Below are positions 1 through 7,455 of a DNA stretch of 26,668 bases, piece after piece; the stretch's first letter is position 1; the number at the start of each line of letters is the position of its first letter. The position numbers were made by a program, and so were the translations under genes. This stretch comes from 4484-232 sp964486555 (lineage in GTDB: Bacteria; Thermotogota; Thermotogae; Thermotogales; Thermotogaceae), in NCBI GenBank assembly GCA_964486555.1, contig CAZANP010000022.1, positions 1-26,668 of the forward strand, written 5' to 3'. The notes under the pieces were generated by a model. That model was not told where the DNA came from, did no database searches, and was given only the letters and a program-made list of their open reading frames with translations.

Positions 1-23
1 TGCAACAAATTTTTGAAGAGATC

Positions 24-53
24 TTGACACACAGTAACATTTTGTCATAGAAT
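24..53 (+). promoter_or_regulatory. Probable sigma-70 type promoter of the lacI-type gene
   Basis: A consensus -35 box TTGACA (24-29) is followed after 18 bases by TAGAAT (48-53), a good -10 box. Transcription would start near position 60, inside the operator-like palindrome at 59-72 and about 25 bases before the GTG start of the repressor gene. This placement suggests autorepression. The call rests on motif matches and position only. Confidence 0.7.
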
Positions 54-58
54 AGTTA

Positions 59-72
59 TGTAATCGATTTCA
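59..72. promoter_or_regulatory. Probable LacI-family operator, copy 1
   Basis: TGTAATCGATTTCA matches 13 of 14 positions of the perfect palindrome found again at 1097-1110. LacI/PurR-family operators are typically palindromes of about 14-20 bases with a central CG, as here. The site sits just downstream of the -10 box, over the likely transcription start, where a bound repressor would block initiation. The adjacent LacI-family gene is the obvious candidate regulator, which is an inference. Confidence 0.7.
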
Positions 73-85
73 AAGGGGGTATATT

Positions 86-1099
86 GTGACCAAAAAGTTA
101 AGGATCAAAGATATAGCAAAATTAGCGGGGGTTTCTACAGCAACGGTGTCAAGGGTTTTGAACAACTATCCGAATGTTAAAGAAGAAACAAGAAAAAGAG
201 TTTTGGAGATCATTGAAAATTTCGGCTACGTCCCGAATCATTCTGCAAGAAGCCTCAGGGTCTACAAGACGTATTTTGTTGGTGTCATCATCCCTCACGA
301 ATCCGAATTCACATTCACTTTTCCATATTTCAACATATTCATGAAAAATTTCGCACATAGAGCTCAAGAGAGAGGCTATCATGTAATTTTCACAACTTCT
401 GAGGGAAATGAAATCGATATGTACAAAAATTTCATAAAGAGACGTTTTGTCGATGGTTTTGTGATCCTCGATGTCGTAGATGGGGATGAGAGGGTCAAAT
501 TTTTGAAAAACCAGGCCTTTCCTTTCGTGGTTATTGGAAGGCCGTCCGGAGTTGAAGATTACATCTTCGTTGATACGGATAACGAACAGGGAGCGTACAG
601 AGCAGTTAAATACCTTCTCGAACTCGGTCACAGAAGAATCCTGTTTGTGAATGGACCTGCAAATTACTCCGTCTCCCGCCAAAGATTGAAAGGATACTTT
701 CGAGCCCTTGAAGAGAAGGGAATACCATTCGAGCAATATTTAGTGATGAACGGTGATTTCAGTGAGGAATCGGGATACAAACTCACCAAGAAAATGCTGG
801 AAAAGTTTGGAAGGATAGAAGCAGTCTTCTACGCGAGTGATGCTATGGCCATAGGCGGTATGAAGGCATTTGAAGAAAGCGGATTCAAAGTGGGTAAAGA
901 TGTATCGATCGTGGGTTTCGATGACATACCCATGTCCAGAAACGTCAGGCCAAGCCTCAGTACGGTTTCTCAACCTATAGAGAAAGTAGCAGAGAACGCA
1001 GCTGATCTATTAGTGAACCTCATCGAAAGAAAGGAGGTGAATTCGGTAATTTTGCCCACGGAATTGGTAATAAGGGAATCTACTATCAGGGTAATATGA
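86..1099 (+). CDS. LacI/PurR-family transcriptional repressor
   Basis: This is a 337-residue DNA-binding regulator, the usual length for the family. The N-terminal helix-turn-helix occupies about residues 6-25 (IKDIAKLAGVSTATVSRVLN), and the hinge helix region follows near residues 50-58 (NHSARSLR). The rest, from about residue 63, is a periplasmic-binding-protein-like sensor domain, with the typical VSIVGFDDIP segment near residues 272-281. The GTG start at 86 is supported by an AAAGGGGG ribosome binding site six bases upstream. It lies directly before a sugar ABC transporter operon and is flanked by two copies of the same palindrome, so it probably represses itself and the transporter genes until a sugar ligand binds. 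The ligand is unknown. The family call is secure, while the regulatory target is inferred from context. Confidence 0.95.
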   Translation: MTKKLRIKDIAKLAGVSTATVSRVLNNYPNVKEETRKRVLEIIENFGYVPNHSARSLRVYKTYFVGVIIPHESEFTFTFPYFNIFMKNFAHRAQERGYHVIFTTSEGNEIDMYKNFIKRRFVDGFVILDVVDGDERVKFLKNQAFPFVVIGRPSGVEDYIFVDTDNEQGAYRAVKYLLELGHRRILFVNGPANYSVSRQRLKGYFRALEEKGIPFEQYLVMNGDFSEESGYKLTKKMLEKFGRIEAVFYASDAMAIGGMKAFEESGFKVGKDVSIVGFDDIPMSRNVRPSLSTVSQPIEKVAENAADLLVNLIERKEVNSVILPTELVIRESTIRVI

Positions 1100-1111
1100 A
1101 ATCGATTTCAT
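1096..1111. promoter_or_regulatory. Probable LacI-family operator, copy 2 (perfect 16-base palindrome)
   Basis: ATGAAATCGATTTCAT is a perfect palindrome. It overlaps the stop codon of the repressor gene and lies 25 bases before the start of the binding-protein gene. It matches the site at 59-72. A possible -10 box TAATAT (1092-1097) overlaps it, but I see no convincing -35 box, so the site may act on a local promoter or as a roadblock on transcription entering from the repressor gene. Confidence 0.75.
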
Positions 1112-1135
1112 TACTTCAAGAGGGGGTGTGTTCGT

Positions 1136-2365
1136 ATGAGGAAATTCCTTGTGAGCTTCTTGATCGTAGTTCTGGTAGTTTTGAGTTTCTCCGAAGTTGT
1201 AGTCAGATTGGGAGGTTGGCCATCTTCTCCAACTGAAGAGAAAGCCCTTCAGGAAGCGGTCGATAAATTCAATGAAATGCACAAGGGAGAGATCAAGATC
1301 GTCTACGAACCTATTCCTGGTGATTACAGAGTGAAACTAACAGCGATGCTCTCAGCGGGAACCGCACCTGATATATTCTACCTTGACGTCAATTGGGCCG
1401 AGGAGTTCTTCAGCAAAGGCATAATCCAACCACTCGACCTCTACATCAAAAAACACGGTTTGGATCTTGAAGATTTCTATCCATCGCTTCTGAACGCTTT
1501 CAAGTACAAGGGAAGGATCTACGGTATAGCCAAGGACTTTTCGACACTTGCTCTGTTCTACAACAAAAAGATGTTCGATGAGGTGGGGCTGAAATATCCA
1601 GACGCTACATGGACCTGGGATGATCTTCTGGAAGCTGCCAAAAAGTTAACGAGAGATCTTGATGGAGACGGCAAAATCGATGTTTGGGGGCTTGCACTCT
1701 ATCCGAATGCGTTCAACAGGGTTATTCCATTCATCTTCCAAGCCGGTGGAAAAATCGTTAACGAAGATCTGAGCACATCTCTTGGAGAACCTGAAGCGGT
1801 AGAGGGTATAAAGTTCTACTTTGATCTTCACAACAAGTACAAGGTTGCGGTCAGTCCACAGGATGTCGGAGCGGGATGGCTCGGTGATGCCTTTGGAAAA
1901 GAAAAGGTCGCAATGGTCATGTCAGGACCCTGGATGCTCGGATTTTTGAGGGATAACTTCCCCAACGTTGATTACGGGGTTGCGGAGCTTCCGAAGTACA
2001 AAGAAAGGGCAACCATGATCTACACGGTTTGTTACGCTATACCCAAAACGTGTAAACATAAGGATGAAGCCTTCATAGCCTTGAAGTACCTTGTCAGTGA
2101 GGGAATGAAGATATTCACAGAAAGACTGGGGGTTCTACCATCCAGAAAATCTCTGGCCGAGAAAGAGCTCAACGATCCGATAAAAGGCGCCTTCTACAAG
2201 GGTGTCGCCTACGGTATACCTTGGAAGGTTCCAACACCATCAGGTATATCCAGTAAACTCATAGATGAGATAAACACGAGATTCTTGAAGGTCTGGAACG
2301 GTGAAATGAGTGTGGAAGATGCAGTGAAAGAAATCGTCCAGCACTACGATGAATGGGTGAAGTGA
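1136..2365 (+). CDS. Sugar ABC transporter substrate-binding protein
   Basis: This 409-residue secreted solute-binding protein is of the MalE-like carbohydrate type (SBP family 1). A signal peptide covers about residues 1-20: a short positive start (MRKF), then a hydrophobic stretch ending near SFSE. No lipobox cysteine is present, so the mature protein is probably periplasmic rather than a lipoprotein. The family-typical GTAPDIFYLDVNW segment near residues 76-88 and the later MVMSGPWML segment near residues 260-270 support the call. An AAGAGGGGG ribosome binding site precedes the ATG. It is the first gene after the operator and should deliver its ligand to the two permeases downstream. The stop codon is buried in a strong hairpin (2360-2386). 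Its ligand cannot be read from the sequence. Confidence 0.93.
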   Translation: MRKFLVSFLIVVLVVLSFSEVVVRLGGWPSSPTEEKALQEAVDKFNEMHKGEIKIVYEPIPGDYRVKLTAMLSAGTAPDIFYLDVNWAEEFFSKGIIQPLDLYIKKHGLDLEDFYPSLLNAFKYKGRIYGIAKDFSTLALFYNKKMFDEVGLKYPDATWTWDDLLEAAKKLTRDLDGDGKIDVWGLALYPNAFNRVIPFIFQAGGKIVNEDLSTSLGEPEAVEGIKFYFDLHNKYKVAVSPQDVGAGWLGDAFGKEKVAMVMSGPWMLGFLRDNFPNVDYGVAELPKYKERATMIYTVCYAIPKTCKHKDEAFIALKYLVSEGMKIFTERLGVLPSRKSLAEKELNDPIKGAFYKGVAYGIPWKVPTPSGISSKLIDEINTRFLKVWNGEMSVEDAVKEIVQHYDEWVK

Positions 2366-2386
2366 GGGGGGGTCTCCCCCTCACTT
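2360..2386 (+). promoter_or_regulatory. Intercistronic hairpin between binding-protein and permease genes
   Basis: AAGTGAGGGGG (2360-2370) pairs perfectly with CCCCCTCACTT (2376-2386) around a five-base loop. The following bases are GATTTAATCT rather than a T-run, so this is not a classical terminator. In binding-protein-dependent transport operons such a structure often stabilises the upstream mRNA or partially attenuates transcription, so that binding protein is made in excess over permeases. That role is an inference here. Confidence 0.75.
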
Positions 2387-2408
2387 GATTTAATCTGGGG
2401 GGAAACGT

Positions 2409-3569
2409 GTGAGGAGAAGAGTGAGGGAAGCTCTAGTAGGTTACCTCTTTTCCGCACCCATAATCATCGCTATACTCGCTTTCACAATCGTTCCCGTCTT
2501 TCAGGCGTTGTACTACAGTTTCACAGATTACGATGCGCTACTTCAGCAAAAATACAATTACATATTCAATCCGGAATTTTCACTTCAAGATTACCTTGTC
2601 GTCCTCCTCGATGAGGAGAAACCCTCTCTCCAAGAACTTTTAGAAAGATTCGATCCTGTGGATTTCATCGAATACACCTTCGGTTTTGAACTCGACAATA
2701 AACAGAAGGAAATTCTGAAAAATTATTTTCTTTCTGAAAAACTCTTAAAAGATTTTCTGGACAGAAAACTCAACAAAGATATGAGACTCAAAGATTTCAT
2801 GGCAAGGTATCTTAAAACGGGAAAGAGATATTTTACAGTGTATAGACCTCACATAATTGGTTTCGAGAATTTCAAAAAACTCTTCAAGGATAGGTATTTC
2901 TGGATAGCTTTGAAAAATTCTGCAGTATTTTCCCTTGTTGTAACACCCATTCAGACTTTTCTTGCACTCATTCTAGCGATAGCTGCCAACCAGAAGATAA
3001 GAGGTGTGAAATTTTTCAAAACCACGTTCTTCATACCATCGATAACGTCGTCTGCTGCTATATCAATGATCTTTCTTCTTCTGTACACGAAACCTGGTTT
3101 GATAAACAGACTCCTTGGTGTTTTCGGCGTACCTCCTGTGGATTGGCTTGGGAATACGAAAACCGCTTTACCTGCCATAATGGCTATGAACATATGGACA
3201 ACGGCGGGATACTTCATGGTGACTTTCCTTGCTGGCCTTCAGAACATTCCTTCTTCAATTATCGAGGCTTCCGAAATAGATGGGGCAAAAGGCTGGACAC
3301 GCTTTTGGAAGATAATACTTCCTCTTTTGAAACCCCAGATAATATTCGTCGTTACACTGGGAATCATTGGAACCCTTCAAGTTTTCGATCAGATCTACTT
3401 TCTGATAAGAAGTCAGGAGAACATAACGGTTTCAATGTACATATATCAGAACGCTTTCAGCTACGGGAAGATGGGATACGCTTCCGCGATAGCTCTCATA
3501 TTCTTCCTGATAATATTCACCGTGACGTTCATTCAGAGGAAGATCATGAAGGAAGAAAGATTCTGGTGA
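2409..3569 (+). CDS. Sugar ABC transporter permease, MalF-type, with a large extra domain
   Basis: This is an integral membrane component of the sugar importer. It begins at a GTG preceded by GGGGGGAAAC. The first membrane segment is about residues 10-35. The conserved EAA loop near residues 288-312 (EASEIDGAKGWTRFWKIILP) marks the binding-protein-dependent permease family and is where the ATPase docks. At 386 residues it is about 90-100 residues longer than most MalF-type sugar permeases. The excess lies between the first segment (ending near SFTDYDAL) and the usual IGFENF motif, that is about residues 44-147. This region is highly charged and probably helical, and should face the periplasm. 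It pairs with the next gene, from which it is separated by 13 bases. Confidence 0.93.
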   Translation: MRRRVREALVGYLFSAPIIIAILAFTIVPVFQALYYSFTDYDALLQQKYNYIFNPEFSLQDYLVVLLDEEKPSLQELLERFDPVDFIEYTFGFELDNKQKEILKNYFLSEKLLKDFLDRKLNKDMRLKDFMARYLKTGKRYFTVYRPHIIGFENFKKLFKDRYFWIALKNSAVFSLVVTPIQTFLALILAIAANQKIRGVKFFKTTFFIPSITSSAAISMIFLLLYTKPGLINRLLGVFGVPPVDWLGNTKTALPAIMAMNIWTTAGYFMVTFLAGLQNIPSSIIEASEIDGAKGWTRFWKIILPLLKPQIIFVVTLGIIGTLQVFDQIYFLIRSQENITVSMYIYQNAFSYGKMGYASAIALIFFLIIFTVTFIQRKIMKEERFW

Positions 3570-3582
3570 ATGGGGGGAAAGC

Positions 3583-4470
3583 GTGAGACGAAGGTGGACA
3601 CCATCGAGAATCATCGCATACATACTTCTTGTTGGATACGCCGTATTGTCTCTTGTACCTTTCATATGGGCATTTCTTGTCTCCGTAACTCCCATGAGCT
3701 ACGTGAACGAAAAAGGAGAAAGGGTCGGCGTTGACATAATGCAGTGGCCCCCCAGGATCAACATATTCAAATGGCCTCCCCGTGTTTTTGGAGCTCCAGG
3801 TACTCTGAGTAACTACGTAAAGGTGTTCCAGGTTGTTCCCTTTGCAAAATGGACTCTGAACACCATACTCTACGCCGGTCTTACGACCCTTGGTCATCTT
3901 CTCTTCGATACGCTCGGAGGATACGCTTTTGCCAGATTGAGATTTCCTGGTAAGAACTTGATATTCACCCTCTTCCTTGCAACCATGATGATACCCATGC
4001 ATGTAACAGTGATTCCCGTTTACAATCTCATGGTGAAGTACAACCTCGTTAACACTTATCTTGGACTTTTCCTTCCAAAACTCACTGGTGTCTTCGGATT
4101 GTTTCTCATGAGGCAGTTCTTCCTGAGTATCCCCACAGAGCTCGAAGAAGCAGCGATGATAGATGGTGCAGGATTCATCAGAAGATTCTTTCAGATCGTC
4201 CTTCCCGTTTCAAAACCTGCTCTTGCAGCTCTCGCCATATACACGTTTCTTGGCACCTGGAACGATTTCTTCTGGCCACTTCTGATAACATCGGACAAGA
4301 GCATGTTCACCCTCACTATGGGCTTGAATTTCTTCAGAACGTCCTATTACACGTTCTGGCAACTCATGATGTCGGCAACACTCCTCATGACCGTTCCCAT
4401 GTTGATCGTCTTCTTATCTTTCCAGAGATACTTCGTGGAGAGTGGTGCGATAACCGGTATGAAAGGATGA
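3583..4470 (+). CDS. Sugar ABC transporter permease, MalG-type
   Basis: This 295-residue partner permease forms the translocation pore with the preceding gene product. It starts at GTG, with GGGGGGAAA as ribosome binding site. Hydrophobic segments are visible at about residues 10-33, 98-120, 127-150, 155-180, 205-225 and 258-280, consistent with six membrane helices. The EAA loop (LEEAAMIDGAGFIRRFFQIV) lies near residues 186-205 and ends in LPVSKPALA. The C-terminal GAITGMKG is typical for MalG-type proteins. Its TGA overlaps the ATG of the glycoside-hydrolase-like gene in an ATGA, indicating translational coupling. No gene for the cytoplasmic ATPase follows. Confidence 0.94.
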   Translation: MRRRWTPSRIIAYILLVGYAVLSLVPFIWAFLVSVTPMSYVNEKGERVGVDIMQWPPRINIFKWPPRVFGAPGTLSNYVKVFQVVPFAKWTLNTILYAGLTTLGHLLFDTLGGYAFARLRFPGKNLIFTLFLATMMIPMHVTVIPVYNLMVKYNLVNTYLGLFLPKLTGVFGLFLMRQFFLSIPTELEEAAMIDGAGFIRRFFQIVLPVSKPALAALAIYTFLGTWNDFFWPLLITSDKSMFTLTMGLNFFRTSYYTFWQLMMSATLLMTVPMLIVFLSFQRYFVESGAITGMKG

Positions 4471-6044
4471 TGAAAATGCTCTATTACGAGGCTGGAAGGA
4501 AAGGGTACTTGATATTCGACGAAAATGGAAGGATACCAAAGATAGGTTTCCACCTTCCAGAGGATATGGCTGGTCTTTGGTTCCCTCCTTTCAAGATAAT
4601 CGATTGCTTGGATTTTCAAAAACCTGCCAGAAAAGTAATGGTGAATATGGTAGGAAGGAAAATTCTGTTCGAAGATGGTGAAGTTGAGTTTCTCTTTTCT
4701 TTAGACAGAAAAAGGTTTTTCATCAAAATCAAGGGAAAGTTGGGAATACAACTCAGATTATGTGAAACACCTGTCTGGTATTCGAGCGCTTTAGGCTGGT
4801 GGAAAACCACTCCAGGAATTTTCGAAAAAGAAGATAAGATCCTTGTTGCATTGAGAAACATCGATACTCTATTCTTCATCAAAAGCTTTGGGGGCATTTG
4901 CTCTCTGAAAGGAAATATCCTCAAGATCAAAGCGATACTACCAGAGATGGCGGTGTACATAGGAGATGAACCTCTGAAAAACGTGATGAAAGCCTATGAG
5001 GAGGAGAGAATGAGGAAGGAAGAGTATTACCATCTAACCAACAACGAGAAAGGAACCAGATTTTGGTTAAAGAACATGCTGATCGATATGTTTCTGAGTA
5101 ACGAGTACGGCGAAGGAGTGATAGCAGGTTTCCCAGAGTTTCCGTGGTGGTTCGGCGTGGATACGTTCTTTATAGGAAGATGCCTTCTTGAGATGGATCT
5201 TGTAGATTTTTTCAAAAAGAGCTTTTCGAATCTTCTGAGGTATTCAGAGAAAGGGAAAATTCCACATGAAGTGATAACGAACGGTATGATCTATCATAAA
5301 GGAAATCCTATAGAAACCTCTCTTTTCGTCATACTCCTGGAGGATTACTATGAGAAAACGAAGGATCTGACCTTCGTTAAGGAAAATTATCCCATGATCC
5401 TGGAAGGTTTCAAAAATCTTCTCAAAGTCCCTTACCCTGAAGGGCCTGGTTTTGTCGAACTCGAAGAAGTCTCATCGGAACACGTTGTGACCTTGGATAA
5501 TGCGGTGGCAGCGTATAGAGCTTTAATGGCTCTCTCAAATTTATCGAAACTTTTAAAGGATGAGAAAACTTTGGAGTGGTCCTTGGATTTCTTGAAGTTC
5601 TACAAAGAAAATTTCATGAAAGATTGGTTCGATGAAGAGAAAAGACTTTTTTGGGATTACATGATCGATGAAGAGAAAAAGTTTTCGGGTTTTTTCATTC
5701 AAATATTCCCATTGTTCTTTAGACTCGTAAATAAAAACCTGGCAATTCGTATCTTGAACGAATTGAAAAAAATTGGTTTGATCTCTGAGAAAGGTTTGAG
5801 GCACTCTTTGAAGGGAGATGAAGGAGGGTTTTATGGAAAAAAAGAAGAGAAGATTTGGTGGATTTCCAATGCGTTGCTGAAAAGGACCGTTCTCTCTTAT
5901 GGAATGAATTGGGATTTTTCAAACTTGGATGAAATGTTCAAACACGATATGGAGAACGTTGGGATGAATCATGTTATCCCCGAAATAGTGAACATGGAAG
6001 GAGGATGTTTTGCTCAAGCGTGGTCTGCTTACTATCCCATATAA
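4467..6044 (+). CDS. Glycoside-hydrolase-like protein, (alpha/alpha)6-barrel, amylo-alpha-1,6-glucosidase type
   Basis: This 525-residue protein has no signal peptide and is probably cytoplasmic. Residues 1-180 appear beta-rich. From about residue 195 the sequence becomes helical, with GFPEFPWWFGVDTFF near residues 222-236 and GKIPHEVITNG near residues 263-273. These resemble the GaPWF/RDT and G-IPh signatures of the glycogen-debranching (GH133) and GH63-type alpha/alpha barrels. The usual Arg of the RDT motif is replaced, as the motif here reads GVDT. It is coupled to the permease gene by an ATGA overlap, so it probably hydrolyses the imported oligosaccharide or glycoside. Possible starts are ATG at 4467, 4470 and 4476, and spacing from GAAAGG (4461-4466) slightly favours 4476. 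Family membership is moderately sure; the substrate is unknown. Confidence 0.65.
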   Translation: MMKMLYYEAGRKGYLIFDENGRIPKIGFHLPEDMAGLWFPPFKIIDCLDFQKPARKVMVNMVGRKILFEDGEVEFLFSLDRKRFFIKIKGKLGIQLRLCETPVWYSSALGWWKTTPGIFEKEDKILVALRNIDTLFFIKSFGGICSLKGNILKIKAILPEMAVYIGDEPLKNVMKAYEEERMRKEEYYHLTNNEKGTRFWLKNMLIDMFLSNEYGEGVIAGFPEFPWWFGVDTFFIGRCLLEMDLVDFFKKSFSNLLRYSEKGKIPHEVITNGMIYHKGNPIETSLFVILLEDYYEKTKDLTFVKENYPMILEGFKNLLKVPYPEGPGFVELEEVSSEHVVTLDNAVAAYRALMALSNLSKLLKDEKTLEWSLDFLKFYKENFMKDWFDEEKRLFWDYMIDEEKKFSGFFIQIFPLFFRLVNKNLAIRILNELKKIGLISEKGLRHSLKGDEGGFYGKKEEKIWWISNALLKRTVLSYGMNWDFSNLDEMFKHDMENVGMNHVIPEIVNMEGGCFAQAWSAYYPI

Positions 6045-6088
6045 TGTGATAAGATTTTATATGATGATACCCCTAAGGAGTGTCAAAA

Positions 6089-7324
6089 ATGGCGTACAGA
6101 AAAGATAAACAATTCTATAGATTCGCTCTGTATGGTTTTTTGAAGAATTTGAGATTTTTTGAGCCGTTCTTAATACTTTTTTTCAGAGAGAGAGGTTTTT
6201 CTTTTCTTGAAATAGGAGCTTTGTTTTCCATAAGGGAGATAGCAACTAACATACTGGAGATACCAACAGGTGTTATCGCCGATATCTACGGCAGGAGAAA
6301 ATCCATGGTTTTCTCCATGCTTTCCTATATATTCTCCTTTCTAATATTTTACTTTTTCCCCAGATTCTTCATTTACGCTATAGCAATGGTTCTGTTCGCG
6401 ATGGGGGAAGCGTTCAGAACAGGAACGCACAAAGCGATGATTTTGGAATACTTGAGGATAAACAACATGCTTGACAAGAAAGTTGAGTACTACGGTGGAA
6501 CACGGTCCTGGTCACAGCTTGGATCGGCTTTCAACTCCCTGATAGCAGCTGCTCTCGTGTTCTACTCAGGAAGTTACAAAGTGGTATTCATAGCGGCCAT
6601 AATTCCTTATATCGCAAACCTTGTAAACCTTGCAACGTATCCCAAGTACCTTGAAGGAGAAGGAGCGAGTAAAAAGAAGAAAAGAGAAACTCTCAGGGAT
6701 TTCGTTTCGATGTTTAGAAATCTTGCAACCATAAAGGCCATTCTGAACACATCCATATTCGATGCGTTCTTCAAATCGACCAAAGAATACCTCCAGCCCA
6801 TATTGGAAAGCTTTGCACTGTCCCTTCCCATAATGCTCGTTTTGAGTGGTCAAAGAAGAACAGCGATCGTTGTGGGGCTTGTCTATTTCGTCATCTACCT
6901 TCTTACAAGTTATGCTTCAAGGAATTCTGCGAGGTTCTCTAAGAGGTTCTCAGATATTACAGTGGCCCTGAACGTAACGTACCTTGTGGGTGCTTTATTC
7001 ATCATATTCGCTGGCCTTTCTAGGTTATACAATCTGGAGATTCTGTCCATCATTTTCTTCCTCTCCTTGTACATCCTCCACAATCTCAGAAGACCCATAG
7101 GTGTTTCCTACGTTAGCGAGACAATTTCTCACAAGACCATGGCATCTGGCTTATCTGTGGAATCGCAGCTGAAAACCCTGATATCCGCAGGCCTTGCTCC
7201 CGTAATAGGATTTTTCGCTGACAGGTTTGGCGTTGGAGGATCCCTTTCCCTCGTCGGTCTGATGATGTTAATCCTTCTCTTCGTCGTCAGAGTCAGCAGG
7301 AAAGTTGTCCATGTAGCAGAATAG
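6089..7324 (+). CDS. Major facilitator superfamily transporter
   Basis: This is a 411-residue membrane protein with about 12 hydrophobic segments. The MFS motif A between segments 2 and 3 reads GVIADIYGRRKSM, near residues 55-67. A long basic central loop (about residues 190-208, rich in KKKKR) separates two six-helix halves. The ATG at 6089 is chosen because AAGGAG (6075-6080) lies eight bases upstream; an in-frame GTG at 6080 overlaps that ribosome binding site and is unlikely to be used. It follows the hydrolase gene by 44 bases and is probably the last gene of the sugar operon. It could export a metabolite or drug or import a sugar. The sequence does not decide between these. Confidence 0.88.
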   Translation: MAYRKDKQFYRFALYGFLKNLRFFEPFLILFFRERGFSFLEIGALFSIREIATNILEIPTGVIADIYGRRKSMVFSMLSYIFSFLIFYFFPRFFIYAIAMVLFAMGEAFRTGTHKAMILEYLRINNMLDKKVEYYGGTRSWSQLGSAFNSLIAAALVFYSGSYKVVFIAAIIPYIANLVNLATYPKYLEGEGASKKKKRETLRDFVSMFRNLATIKAILNTSIFDAFFKSTKEYLQPILESFALSLPIMLVLSGQRRTAIVVGLVYFVIYLLTSYASRNSARFSKRFSDITVALNVTYLVGALFIIFAGLSRLYNLEILSIIFFLSLYILHNLRRPIGVSYVSETISHKTMASGLSVESQLKTLISAGLAPVIGFFADRFGVGGSLSLVGLMMLILLFVVRVSRKVVHVAE

Positions 7325-7340
7325 TACCTCATCAAAAAAA

Positions 7341-7379
7341 TCAAGTATCAATTCCTAACTTTTATAATCTGATACTTGA
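7341..7379. terminator. Inverted repeat downstream of the MFS gene, possible terminator
   Basis: TCAAGTATCA (7341-7350) pairs perfectly with TGATACTTGA (7370-7379) across a 19-base loop that itself contains TATAAT. On the + strand the stem is followed only by CATAATTTTG, a weak T-tract. On the - strand it is followed by seven T residues. Its position 17 bases after the MFS stop fits an operon terminator, although the better T-run faces the wrong way. It could instead be a protein binding site. Confidence 0.45.
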
Positions 7380-7407
7380 CATAATTTTGCCAAAATATGG
7401 GTATAAA
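7376..7407 (+). promoter_or_regulatory. Possible promoter of the pilin-like cassette
   Basis: A perfect TTGACA (7376-7381) lies on the right arm of the inverted repeat, and TATAAA (7402-7407) follows at 20 bases, longer than the ideal 17. Transcription would begin near 7414, about 40 bases before the TTG start at 7456. The spacing makes this weak evidence, but a promoter is expected here because base composition and gene content change. Confidence 0.35.
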
Positions 7408-7455
7408 TTTTCTATGAAAACCCAGATGAAATTTGCATTCGAAGGGGGGAATTTT

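Noticed and set aside
1064..1097. TTGGTA and TAATAT as a promoter in front of the binding-protein gene
   Set aside because: The spacing is 22 bases, too long for a normal promoter, so only the operator is reported.
3143..3586. A 147-codon open frame on the + strand inside the MalF-type permease gene
   Set aside because: It is a frame shadow: low-complexity, hydrophilic and without a ribosome binding site, while the overlapping permease has clear family motifs.
6080..6088. GTG start for the MFS transporter at 6080
   Set aside because: The GTG overlaps the last base of the AAGGAG ribosome binding site, so ATG 6089 is preferred.
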